From Climacteris rufus (Eukaryota; Chordata; Aves; Passeriformes; Climacteridae), in NCBI GenBank assembly GCA_013398175.1, contig VZRZ01002224.1, positions 62,001-126,000 on the forward strand: a stretch of 64,000 nucleotides of DNA, given 5' to 3'. This document shows, piece by piece, positions 49,659-60,144 of the stretch. How positions within the stretch are numbered: the stretch's first letter is position 1; each line of letters opens with the position of its first letter. Under the pieces are notes generated by a model, which had not been told where the DNA came from, ran no database searches, and saw only the letters and a list, made by a program, of their open reading frames with translations. A program made the position numbers and the translations under genes.

Positions 49659-52600
49659 TTACTGTGTTCGGAGCTGGTAGTCTGTAAAGGAGGAAAAAAC
49701 CAACAAAAACCAAATTTTAGTAATTTGTGTCATTAAAAGGAGTGAAGCAGAGCAGCAAATTGGGATAAAGTGATAAAATGCATTCCTATATTAATATATA
49801 TTAATAAAAGAATATACAAACATCAATAAAAACCCCCTTAAACTGAAGGAGAGGATAGTTAGATTAGATATTAGAAAGAAATTCTTATATGTGAGGATGG
49901 AGAGGCCCTGGCACAGGTTTTCCAGAGAAGCTGTGGCTGCCCCATCCCTGGAAGTGTCCAAGGTCAGGTTAGACAGGGCTTGGAGCAACCTGGGATAGTG
50001 GAAGGTGTCCCTGCCCATGGCAGGGTTGGAACTGGATGAGCTTTAAGGTCCCTTCCCATCCAAACCAATCTGGGATTCAACAATTCTATAAAATAAACTC
50101 AGATCTTTGCTTAGAATGGCCATGAGAATGAGCTCTAAAGCTATAAATGCAATTGTGGGCAGTCATGTTTAAATGCCAGAAAAAAAATTAATTAGAAAAA
50201 CATGTGTGAAAAATGTGAAAAAGCAACCAACTAAACAAAAATTCCCAAAATGACAACAATACCCCCACAACAAGAAAAAAACCCCAACAAACCCAAACCC
50301 CACCACTTTTACTTGCTAAAAATCTAGTATCTTTTACTAGACAGTGTCTTATACATTTTAAAGCTGGCAAAATGATATGTGTGAGTGTACTGTTCATGAT
50401 GCGTGTGTTTTTAAATTTACCAAATTCCAGCTCAGTTAGAAAATATGTGAACAGCATTACTGCTCTTCCCCATTGGGTCTTTCATCAAGACACCAAGAAA
50501 GGGGACTAGAAAAAAAAGCAGTGTAGCTTAATCTGTCTATCTAAACCAGATGGTTTCATACTCAAGAATATGAGCTTCAATTTGTAGGTGTATTCTGAAG
50601 AAACAAAATATTCCCTTCCTCTCACCTCCATTCTGGGTGATGTACCGGACCCAGGGCAAAGCTTGGTAGCCACTCTTCTCAATTATCTTTAAGTAACGAA
50701 CCTGGAAAGAAAGATCTGTAAGATATAAAGTCTCCCATGTTGGCCAAGCAGCATTTAGCAAAAGAGAAAAACAAAAAACCCAACCTTTTTATGGGAAAAA
50801 TCTGTTTTATTGATAAAACTGAACAGGAATCACCAAGGAGATGAGAAACACCTCGTGTGTTATAGCCCAGCATGTGAATTTATCAGCACTTCTATTTTCA
50901 GTCACTAACCTGGATTCCTGAAGTGGTGAAATAGGGAATCTCAAACTTCACACTAATGGGAGGTTTTCCTTCCTTGTCTTCAGCTTCAACACTTGGAAGT
51001 CCAAAGTGAGCTCTCATCAGGTATTCTTTTCCACCCTATCCAAAAGTGAAAAGTTTTTTTTCTTGAAACAAAAAAAAATAATAAAAAACTGGCAAAGATA
51101 CAAGTGGTTTCCTTAATGTCAAACCGCTGAACTCCACTATTAATTCCAGCTCTTCTCCAGGGCTTCAAAATTACATGTGTTTTTATTTTAAAAATACTTT
51201 TTTTTTAAAGATGCAGCTCCAGCCTGAGGCATAATTCACTGTCTTCCAGCCAGCCTCATACGAAAAAAATCAGATTAAATGGTGACACACAGCTGCAATA
51301 TCACACCATTAGAAGTGGACAGAGCTCATGCTCATGGAACCACCCAAGAAGCAGAGTCTTATAAAACTCAAACAGCTGCTGCTCAAGTCAGACCAAGGAT
51401 TACACCATCCACAGACATCACTCAAAAATCTGCTCTCTAACATGGTTATGAAAAAATATCCAAGTGAAACAAATATAAACAACATCTAGTTGCAACTTCC
51501 AATTCTTCATCCACAGAAAAAGAGGAAGTCCAGTACTACTTGTCTGATAGTGATAGAATTTGCTTTAGGCAGAGTCTGAACATCAATGAAATACTAATGT
51601 TAAGTAATTATTTCACTATTGGGTGGTAAGAGTAAAAAAATAACACTTACTGGAAAAGATTTAATGGACCAGACAATTTCACTGTTCTCTGGAACCCATT
51701 TGACACTTCCAACAGTGGTTTTAAACTTTGGCGAGTCTGCGTCGTTTGGAACCGGGATGTGAATTTCCACATTGTTGGCAGTTGATCTACGCTTAAATTG
51801 ACTCTTTGCCTAAAGAAGAAAAAAAATAATGCAGAAAAGCAGGCTCTAAGTATTTCCACGATTCTGGTGAGCCCAGAGAGCTGTGAGACACACAGCTCCC
51901 CTCCACCCCAACCTGCATCCTGAGCACAAGAACTGAAACTGAGATCACAACTTACAAATGAAGTTTTCAAAGGGATCCAAATCCCACAGAAATACCAAAT
52001 ACTTGTACAAAGATGCACATACTGCTCATCAAGCTTTGAAAACCAAAGAAAGAAGACTAAAATTAGCCATCATTATTTAAGGATCTCTGACCTTGATCAT
52101 GTACTCAATGCGGCTGTGGGAATGCTTCTCAATCACAGACTCGATCCAGATTAGGGGTTTTACCTGGTGGGGAAAAAACATCACAGCTCTGGGTTTTACT
52201 CTGACAGAGTCACTAAAATGTTGCTTCCCCATAAAACTACACTCAATATGTGACACACAGAAAACACAGCCTCTGGTGTTCAAAAATAACAGAGTTGTGG
52301 TTTTATTTAAAAGAAATAATTATACAAATGAGCACGCATTGATAAACCAATGAACAAATGTTACAAGAATTATAGGCTTAAAAATGTATGTCTCAGATTA
52401 ATCCCTAAAACAAACACTTGCACAGAAAAATATTTGATAGTTTAACATACTAGAACGATGTTCTTCCTATAGACCTTCTCTAGACTGAAATTTTTTACTT
52501 TTCTGAAAGGAAGGCCATCTTTATCACCATGGTTTGCATACTCCAATAAAACTAAGTGACATAAATACTTTCGTTGTCAAGCACAATGAATTGTTACACT

Positions 52601-55600
52601 GACAATTCATTATGCTGTTAGATTAAAAAAACAGTCACAGTATTTCAGAAACAGTTTCAATAGTAGTTGAAAATACAGATACTTATTGCCAAGTTACGTC
52701 TCAACCTCTTCCTGCAAAAAGAGCGAGCACCAAGTTTTGCTAATTACAGTTGACTCAAAAACTCATGTGCTGCCTGCGCTTTACGAAAAAAATGAAGGGA
52801 AAGTCTTCATTGTGACTACAATCTAAACCATTCCCATTTAAAAAAAGGCAAATATCCAGACTCACGTGGGTATTGAGACGGTATGACATGAGCTCAAACT
52901 CTCCATCGGGTGGAATGAAGGAGATTGTCCTGTCATTTTCAAAGCGAGAGAGACGAACACACTGATGAAACTTCACATCTTCCAATTCTACTGATTTACT
53001 TTTCCCACCTAGCAGAAAACACACAGGTTACACAAACTATGGCAAAGCTGCTGCCTGCTGACATTCCTCCCTTTTAGCCAACTTTCTACAACCAGGGCAG
53101 CAACTGTCCCCCTGTGCTGGGCACTGCTGAGGCACCTTGAATCCTGGGATCAGTTTTGGGCCCCTCACGAGGAAAACACTGAGCATGCTGGAGCATGTCC
53201 AGAAAAGGAAACAGAGCTGGGGAAGGGGCTGGAGCACCAGGAGGGGCTAAAGGAGCTGGGGGTCTCAGCCTGGAGAAAAGGAGGCTCGGGGGACCTTCTG
53301 GCTCTCCACAACTCCCTGACAAAAAGGTGCGGCCAGGTGGGGGTCAGGCTCTGCTCCCAGGGAACATGATGACAGGAAACAGCCTCAGATAATAGGGAAA
53401 ATTTCTTCACTGAAACAATGGCCAAGCATTGGCACGGGCTGCCCAGGGCAGTGGTGGAGTCACCACCCCTGGAAGTGTTCAAAAGGCCTGTGGATGGGGC
53501 ACCTGGGGACATGGATCAGTGAGAACATGGTGGTGTTGGTCAGCAGTTGGACTTGATGATTTTAGAGGGCTTTGCCAACCTGAATGATACTATGATTACC
53601 ATACTATCCAAGCATCCCAAAAGTTAAGACTCCAGACAGCATCACTCACGGCCTGTATTGTCAAAGAGAACTTTGTCATTCAAGCCCAGGCGCAGCTCCG
53701 GCATTCCTGAGAGGAAAACTCGCATTTTAATGGATCCAACTATCTCACTCCGTAACACGTTTCCATTGGCACTGACCTGGACAAAGATGAAGAGAAAGGT
53801 AAGACTGATCTCATGCAATATATTGTAACATCAATCAACACTCCCACCCCATACCCGTGCCCTAGGTTTTCTTGGATATGTTTCTCATGAGGAATTAATC
53901 CCGTAAATTACATCAAGGATGTGATGGGGCACAGACAGAGGAGGAAAGGACACATCCAAAAATCAGCAGTTTAACACACTTTAGCATACTTTCAGCTTTA
54001 ACAATACACACAGTTAAAGCATTATTTGTACTGGATGTCCGTGGGGATACTTAATGGCTAACATTACTTAGAGTGTCACAGCACACCAGCCACAGCCAGA
54101 CTTTTAATTGCAGGTTTTCAGACAAAAAGCCCTTTTTAAAACTTTTAACACTTCCTACTACAATTCACACTAAAAGTTAAAGGCACCCACCAGAAGGTTA
54201 ACAGACTCTATGACATCCAGGAACACCTCGTTTTTCCTGTACTTTATCCCTTCTGATCTCCATGAAACAGCGTTTGTAACAGTAGCAGGCGGGCGTGGGG
54301 CTCCAGTTTCAAGTTTGTGACCTTCTTGAGTGATGTACCTTCACAGCCACAGAATGGGCATCAAAACAATGAAAATTAGTATTTCTGATAATTAGAACAA
54401 GCCAAAACATTTGTTTGTCTATGGAAGAAGGCTCAAAACTTTCCAAGGGCTTTGTCACTGTAAGTGATGCAGAGTGATACTTACTCTTGTAAAATTTTAC
54501 TATCAGTGGTTTGTGGATAACCAAAATCCATAAGCTCATCTAACAACTCATAAATAATAACAAAATTATCCCTAATGCTCTCTTCTTCCAACTCCTTGAA
54601 ATATTCAGAAAAAACCTGAAACAAAATGACAGGAGGGAGAGGGAGGACATTAACTGAGGAAGTATAACACATGCAAAAAGTATTTTTCTATCTAAAATTA
54701 CCATTTTCTAAAGCTCCAAACCAAACCCCATACTTCACACACACCATTCTGCTCAGATCATCCTCATGAAACTCACTTCAATTAAAACAGAGACAGAGAA
54801 TCCTAGAAGAAACTAGTATGAAAAATATTTATTCTGGAGAAAATATTTTTCATACCAGGTACAGATGAACCAAACACAGGATCTATGTGGGGCACCACTA
54901 CTCATGCACCAATTCACTCCTCCAGGTGCCCAGGTCTTGTGCAACTACTTACAGCACAGTGCCCCATCCTCTGCCTACTCAGCTACAAAATATCACTGCC
55001 CTTATTAGTGGTTAGGAAGATAGTTCTACAAAATAATCAAATATAAAGTAAAAATGCTATTATCACCGTTCTTAAAAACATGAAAGCTCTATGCACTTCT
55101 CTTTAGACTGAAAAGAACACAGAGGTTACTTCAGAAATATCACACTCACCTGAACTACTTTATATAAAAATGAAAACACCAGTGATACACATGCATTTTT
55201 CTTAGAAGTTGCAACAACTGATAAAGGATGTTAAGGAATGTGCATTTAAAAAGAAGTTTACTAAGTGCATTTTAAAAAGCCTTTAGGCAATTAGAGTTGG
55301 TTAGGAAAATGAAGAGTTAACTACTTAACAGCACCTACGATCTAAGGAGATATGAAGATAAACATTCAGGAAATCATTCATTACAGTAAAATTAATATAA
55401 ACACTTTTCTGCACCTCATGCTGCTGGTGCATATTACACTATAGAAGGCATAAGAAAGTCTTTATGTAATATAACCAACTTTACTTAATATAGCGTCCTT
55501 ATGTCACTTCACCCATTCTCCAACTTGCATTTTGACATAAAGAAATAACAGCAGCCCTTGGCATATCAGCACATCCGTACTATAAAGGATACGATACAAG

Positions 55601-56311
55601 TTGTTATGTTTAATCCACATGAAACGAACTCCTCCATGCGCTAGAATTGGAGAAAGCGTCCCCTCTTCTTCCTTTTCCATAAGGATTGGCATAAAATGTT
55701 CCACCTCTGACATGTCCACATCTCCACGGTAATTCCGACAGATCAAAACCTACAAAGAAAGCAGCCAAATCCTTGCTTTTTCTCTTTCATAAGGACATTA
55801 CCATTACAAATGCTTGAAAGGCCCCTTTAAAGCCACACAGATTCCCTCGAGCCTCTCTGCATTTATAATGCAGATTACAATGCCAAAATACTTTGCTGAT
55901 TAGAACGCAAGTACCAGTATCTATTTGCAAAGTCATGTCTTAGTATTTTCCAGACCTATCCTTCACCTATTACTGCTCACGCCCTAACAATGATTTTAAG
56001 ATGGGAAAACACGCAACTGCTCTGACGCAAAGCACCTGCAATGACGGCAGAGATTAAATACCCCCGGGATGTCGCGGACCCCGCCGCCTCATTCAGCATC
56101 TCCACCTGCGAGGGGATACAGGCCACGACTCCCCTGTCCCCGCTCGGTTCCGCCGGGTGTGGCAGCGAGGCGGTGCCGGGAAGGGGAACACGGCCCCCGC
56201 AGCCCCACAGAGGCGGGGGGACCCCAAGCTGCGCCCCGGCCCCGCTGCGCCCCCGCGTCCCGCCCTCACCTTCCCCTTGAGGTCCAGCACATAGACGGCG
56301 CTGGCCGACAT
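49659..56311 (-). CDS. AP1M1: AP1M1, AP-1 complex subunit mu-1 (12 exons)
   Basis: Medium (mu) subunit of clathrin adaptor AP-1; sorts YxxPhi cargo at the trans-Golgi network and endosomes. Exons on the - strand: 56311-56270, 55749-55593, 55217-55150, 54615-54485, 54338-54191, 53776-53650, 53008-52866, 52163-52092, 51809-51651, 51035-50910, 50701-50626, 49681-49659. They sum to 1272 nt, 423 aa, the family length. The N-terminus MSASAVYVLDLKGK starts a longin-like domain (about 1-140); the mu-homology domain runs from about 170 to 421. The YxxPhi pocket residues Asp174 (FLDVIE) and Trp408 (ALPWVRY) are present, and the C-terminus is DYQLRTQ. All introns are GT-AG. AP1M2 is less likely because of near identity to mu-1A and the synteny with FAM32A and KLF2. 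Confidence 0.98.
49846..50093 (+). mobile_element. CR1 LINE 3' fragment in AP1M1 intron 11
   Basis: Reads + through ggccctggcacaggttttcc and ggagcaacctgggatagtgg to a tail ending attctataaa. It is antisense to AP1M1. Confidence 0.92.
53093..53597 (+). mobile_element. CR1 LINE 3' fragment (longest) in AP1M1 intron 6
   Basis: About 500 bp in the + direction: gctggagcatgtccagaaaa, gggctggagcaccaggaggg, ggctgcccagggcagtggtg and a tail resembling ttgatgattttagagg...gatactatgatt. It is antisense to AP1M1. The ggtggagtcacc block marks a different CR1 subfamily from the copy at 49846. Confidence 0.92.
54816..54855. repeat. Perfect 15-bp inverted repeat, 10-nt loop
   Basis: gtatgaaaaatattt at 54816-54830 is exactly reverse-complemented at 54841-54855. 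It is in AP1M1 intron 3 and is AT-rich. Confidence 0.85.
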
Positions 56312-56520
56312 CGCCCCGGCCCGGGCCGCGTCCCGCCCGCCTTCCGCTTCCGGGGGAAGTGACGCACGGGCCGGGGCCGGCGGAAGGGCCGGCGGAAGCT
56401 CCCGAGCTCCCGAGCTCCGAGGCTCCCGGCGCGGGGCCCGCGGCCGCAGCGCGCGCTGAGCGCCCGGGGTTCAAGCGGCGCCCGCAGCGGGGCCGCAGCC
56501 GGGTTAAGAACAATATTCCG
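56040..56520. other. AP1M1: CpG island at AP1M1 5' end
   Basis: GC- and CpG-rich block centred on exon 1 with AT-rich sequence on both sides. Confidence 0.75.
56315..56380 (-). promoter_or_regulatory. AP1M1: AP1M1 promoter elements
   Basis: On the - strand a TGCGTCA ATF/CRE-like word is followed by tandem ETS sites (CCGGAAGCGGAAG) and GC boxes within 60 bp of the ATG, with no TATA box. This is a typical housekeeping CpG-island promoter. Confidence 0.55.
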
Positions 56521-56750
56521 ACTATATTCGAACATCAGCCGTGCGTCAGAGGGGGTAGGAATTCTAAAGGCAGACTCGGCGCTTCCAAAACCCCACACAC
56601 AAGCTTTGCCCAGCGCACTGCCCCGATTTTATACGTAAATCAGCACCAAAAGAAGGATGAAACTAGCGTTTTAATAAGTTACATGGAAGTTACAAGTTGC
56701 ACCAGATCCCTCATCTCTGAAAGAGTTGAAGATAGAAACGATACTGCTTT

Positions 56751-56880
56751 CCACAAAAATCGGATTCATTACCCAGTGTGCAACAAGCCAATAATTACAC
56801 ACTCGAGAGAGAGACTGATCATTTATTTCAGAGTTGCACGAGCCCGAGTGCTCGCTGGGACTCCAGAAATCCAAACTTGG
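56751..56880 (+). mobile_element. Interspersed repeat fragment, copy A (possibly LTR-derived)
   Basis: Clearly similar to the reverse complement of 58872-58991: both contain ccacaaaa, ggatt.attac, gtgtgca.caag, taataattaca, gagaaagat/gagagaga and atgctc.tggg blocks in the same order. The family is not identified; a solo LTR remnant is the best guess. Confidence 0.7.
56822..56827 (-). terminator. FAM32A: Candidate FAM32A poly(A) signal
   Basis: AATAAA on the - strand about 0.6 kb after the FAM32A stop and about 0.5 kb before the AP1M1 start. It lies inside repeat copy A. ATTAAA near 56665 is an alternative. Confidence 0.5.
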
Positions 56881-57437
56881 ACAGCTACCAAAACTTGGAC
56901 ATCACTTAGAGCTTGTTGGCTGTGGCCATGGATTAAACCTCCCTTCTTGCTGATTCGGCTCGAAAGTATACCAAGATCAAAGAATATCCTTTAAGACAAT
57001 TTCATATATTTCACATTTTGCAACATCACCTCTGAAAGAACTTGATAGAAAGCAGTTACACAATTCACATACTTACAAGAGAGACTTAAATGTGAGACTT
57101 TCAGACTCTTCTGTGCCAAAAGGGAGAACTCTTAGTACCAAACAAATAAAGGAACATTTTCCAGCTGGCTTGCAGCAATTCGTTTTGGCCTTAATCTCAC
57201 TATAAACACTAAAAAAAGCCAGCCCTCTGCATCCACATAAACCAGAGCTCTTCAGCCAAGAGGAGACCTTGTTGGATGTTTGGTTTTAAAAAACAAAATT
57301 ATAAAATCAGAGTATAAAGTCGTAAAAGCTCAGAAGATATATTAGACAATATGGAGAAAACACAGATTTACATGACAACCCTGCTAGATACAAACAAAAC
57401 GCAAGTCCAGCTCCAGAGCTGTGACAAGCAGCCCCGG

Positions 57438-58206
57438 TCACTTAGTCCAGCTGACTTTGGGAATGTCGTAATGCTCAGTCAGAGTATCCAAGTGCCTGTT
57501 GAAGTCCTGGGGGAGGGAAAGAGATAGAAAACATTTAATATTTGTTGCTGACATCACCAAGTTGAACCACGAGAGCGCCCGTGTCCCTGTTTGTGTTTCA
57601 CGAGGTGAAACAGTTCCTTCAGCCCAACGATAATAAAACACATGCTGGCCTGAGGAACTCGGGATGATTTTGCTCACCTCCACTCGCTGCTTGTGGGTTT
57701 TCGATGCTTTCTTCAGGATCCGCTCCATTTGCTGCGGGAGGCACAGAGGGGCCGGTTACTTCGGGCACTCGCAGCCCCTCAGAAGCCGCACCCGATGGGT
57801 GACGGGGGTTTTTAAAGCCTTACCCGCTTCTCCTGCATCTTCTCGTAGGCCACCTGCGCCGGAGTCCGCTTATCCAGCCCGCGCTTCTTCTCCTCCTCCT
57901 GCTTCTTGCTGCTCAGGATCTGCTCCAGGATCTGGGCCTTGTCCTTCGCCTTCTTCTTCTTCCTGCGGGCAGCGCCCGGTCAGCGCTCAGCCCCGAGCTG
58001 TGCCCCCCCTCCTCGCCCCCCGTTCTCACGGACCCTCCTCACCGCCCCCGGTTNNNNNNNNNNNNNNNNNNNNNNNNNNNNNNNNNNNNNNNNNNNNNNN
58101 NNNNNNNNNNNNCCCCCACCGCCCCCCCCCGCTGCCCGCCCCCCGGGGCCCCGCCGCTGCCCTTCAGCCGCAGCGGCCCGCGCTGCACCGCCTCGTAGTC
58201 CGCCAT
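57438..58206 (-). CDS. FAM32A: FAM32A (OTAG12), spliceosomal exon-ligation factor
   Basis: Small, very basic nuclear protein; in human spliceosomes it enters the catalytic centre and promotes exon ligation. Exons on the - strand: exon 1 from ATG 58206 (MADYEAVQRGPLRLKG...) into a gap, 57962-57824 (KKKKAKDKAQ...KRGLDKRTPAQVAYEKMQEKR), 57731-57678 (QMERILKKASKTHKQRVE) and 57506-57438 (DFNRHLDTLTEHYDIPKVSW, TK, TGA). The C-terminus is identical in type to mammalian FAM32A (112 aa). The end of exon 1 and the start of intron 1 lie in or beside the N run 58054-58112, so residues after about 31 up to KKKK are missing. The visible exon 1 end is Gly-rich, unlike human, and may be longer. Confidence 0.95.
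58054..58112. other. Assembly gap (59 N) in FAM32A exon 1/intron 1
   Basis: N run bordered by C homopolymers and very GC-rich sequence, a common cause of sequencing drop-out. Confidence 1.
58113..58206 (-). CDS. FAM32A: FAM32A exon 1, truncated by the gap
   Basis: MADYEAVQRGPLRLKG aligns to the mammalian start (MEAYEQVQKGPLKLKG). The codons after it (Gly/Ala/Pro-rich from a C-rich + strand tract) may be exon or intron; no donor is visible before the N run. The ATG is in a strong context (gccATGG). Confidence 0.85.
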
Positions 58207-58871
58207 GGCGGAACGGCCGCGGCCGCGCCCCCTGCCGGCACCGCGGCAACGGCGCTCCGGGGCGGGCACCGGCAGCGGGCCCCGGCCGCCCCCGCCGGGA
58301 GGGGAAGGGCGGCGGGAACGAGTCGCTTTCGCCTCCGTGAGGGGGACCGCGAACGAGCCCCATCCGGCGGTATCTCCGTGAAGGGAAGCGAACCGGGACT
58401 GTTGCGAAATGTGGAATGCGTCAAGATTATTTTAAATTAGAAGGTTACTTGATGTAAACTCTTTGTATACTTTCAAACCTTTGTGTACTTTCAAAACTAA
58501 TCAGCAGGAAGAGACCTAGTGAGTGGAAAGACAGCCAGCAGCCCTTAGTCGAGGCCATACGGGAGCTAACAAGCTTTAGGGATGTAGTAAATCGAGCTGT
58601 TGATGTATGTGTATGTATACATTGATGATTTGGCAAAAGACTCAGGGTCTGTATAGCCTACAGCTGAACTATCTTCATTATAATACTTAAAATCAGGTCT
58701 ATGGGTCAGAAAGACCCTGCCCAGGTGCAGACCCTTCCCCTGAGCATGTGGAGAAGTTAGCTGGGGATTGGCTAACTTGTATGGAAATTACTAAATAATC
58801 CTAATAGAGGGGCTGACTTTGAAAAAAGAGTAACTCTGATCTTCTGTAAATAATGGCATGGAAAGTCCAGT

Positions 58872-58991
58872 GGGATGTGTTGGATTTGAGGAAACCCACT
58901 GAGCATCCAGGTTTGTGCAAATAATCAATATCTTTCTCAAGTATGTAATTATTAGCTTGCTGCACACCATGTAATTAATCCAATTTTGTGG
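58872..58991 (-). mobile_element. Interspersed repeat fragment, copy B (possibly LTR-derived)
   Basis: Inverted relative to copy A at 56751-56880. Together the two copies flank FAM32A. Related sequence may extend left to about 58630. Confidence 0.7.
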
Positions 58992-59525
58992 ACAACAGGA
59001 TGGAGTCACCCTGAGGGGAACACCTGGAGATCCAGGCTACACCAGGAGCAATCAGCCCCATCCCTCCCCACACTCCTTTTTCCACCCCGAACAGAACCAT
59101 TCCAGATAGTTTTTGCTATTTGAAAGTGCCCTGATGAGCAAGGCTGCCAATTCCTGCCTTGGGAACGGATCTTCCACCAGCCGGAGGGAAGCACTGAGCC
59201 AGAAACAGAGGTTTTACAGATCCATGTAAAAGCAGCCTGCCACATGCTGTGCAGCCAGATCCTCCTTTTGTTCCTATTTTTTTCATCTTTCATACAGTCT
59301 GCAGTATCACATTTCTGTTCACATGTATGAACTATACACTCACACGTCTTTTCAGTGCAAAAACCATGTATGTATGAGTATGGATGGATGTAATGCTAAA
59401 AGCATTAATTACTAGTAGCATACATCAGCAGATGCAGAAGAAAGGGAGTGAGCTGACATTATGGGTACCACCTCCACTGCAAACTACCACTAGCATTAGT
59501 GTATTGTAACGGTACATTAAGGGAA

Positions 59526-59704
59526 AACACTGGCACAGGCTGTCCAGGACAGTGGTGGAGTCACCATCCCTGGAAGTGTTCAAAAAGCATGTGGATGTGG
59601 CACTTGGGGACATGGTTTAGTGGTGACCTTGGCAGTGCTGAGTTAATGGTTGCACTCCATGATCTAAAAGGACTTTTCCAACCTTTATGATTTTCTGATT
59701 CTAT
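59526..59704 (+). mobile_element. CR1 LINE 3' fragment
   Basis: Reads + through ctggcacaggctgtccagga and ggtggagtcaccatccctgg to a tail ending gattttctgattctataaaa. It resembles the copy at 53093 in the ggtggagtcacc block. Confidence 0.9.
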
Positions 59705-60090
59705 AAAAAGTGAGAAGGAAAGGAGGAGGAGTTACCAAATTTCCATAATTTGGTATTAATTTTTAAAGAAGGAAAACACTACTAACACTTTTCAGTTAAT
59801 TCACCGTATCTGAAGCCATGAAAAAACAGCATCCACAGAGTCTACCTGCTGCACAAGGGCACTAATGAGCAGCTATTACTTGTTTGGCTAAATCCTGTAA
59901 CCTGAGTCTTTGTGGTGCACACAGGAGACACGTGAATGCTGCTGGATAAGAGCCTCAAGCAGCCAGACTAAAGATTTGATGAAATGCTCCTATTATGATA
60001 CTTTGCAGCCTGTAGAAGTTAGTTACCTGATCCTCTGCTGTACCTGAACCTCATTGTTGTAGCTTTTAATAACTGAATATCCAGACGACC

Positions 60091-60097
60091 TATAAAG
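60091..60097 (+). promoter_or_regulatory. CIB3: TATA box of CIB3
   Basis: TATAAAG lies 48-54 bp upstream of the ATG, placing a start site near 60120 and a short 5' UTR. There is no CpG island, consistent with a tissue-restricted gene. Confidence 0.5.
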
Positions 60098-60144
60098 GTG
60101 CCTTTGAGGAAAGAACTGACAAGAGTCAGTATTCCCTGCTCGAA

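Larger units (their letters stand above)
57740..58400. other. FAM32A: CpG island at FAM32A 5' end
   Basis: Dense CpG from intron 2 through exon 1 and about 190 bp upstream. There is no TATA box. The start codon is embedded in a CGCCATGGCGG word resembling a YY1 site. Confidence 0.75.
58400..60144. other. FAM32A-CIB3 intergenic DNA and CIB3 promoter
   Basis: Holds repeat copy B (58872-58991), a CR1 tail (59526-59704) and AT-rich sequence. A TATAAAG at 60091-60097, about 50 bp before the CIB3 ATG, is the likely core promoter. Nothing else was recognised. Confidence 0.65.

Noticed and set aside
56359..56994. 211-codon + strand frame between AP1M1 and FAM32A.
   Set aside because: It starts in the GC-rich AP1M1 promoter and continues through an interspersed repeat; no conserved protein and no splice context.
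57664..58440. 258-codon + strand frame opposite FAM32A.
   Set aside because: It is a Pro/Ser/Ala-rich shadow of the FAM32A CpG island and crosses an N run.
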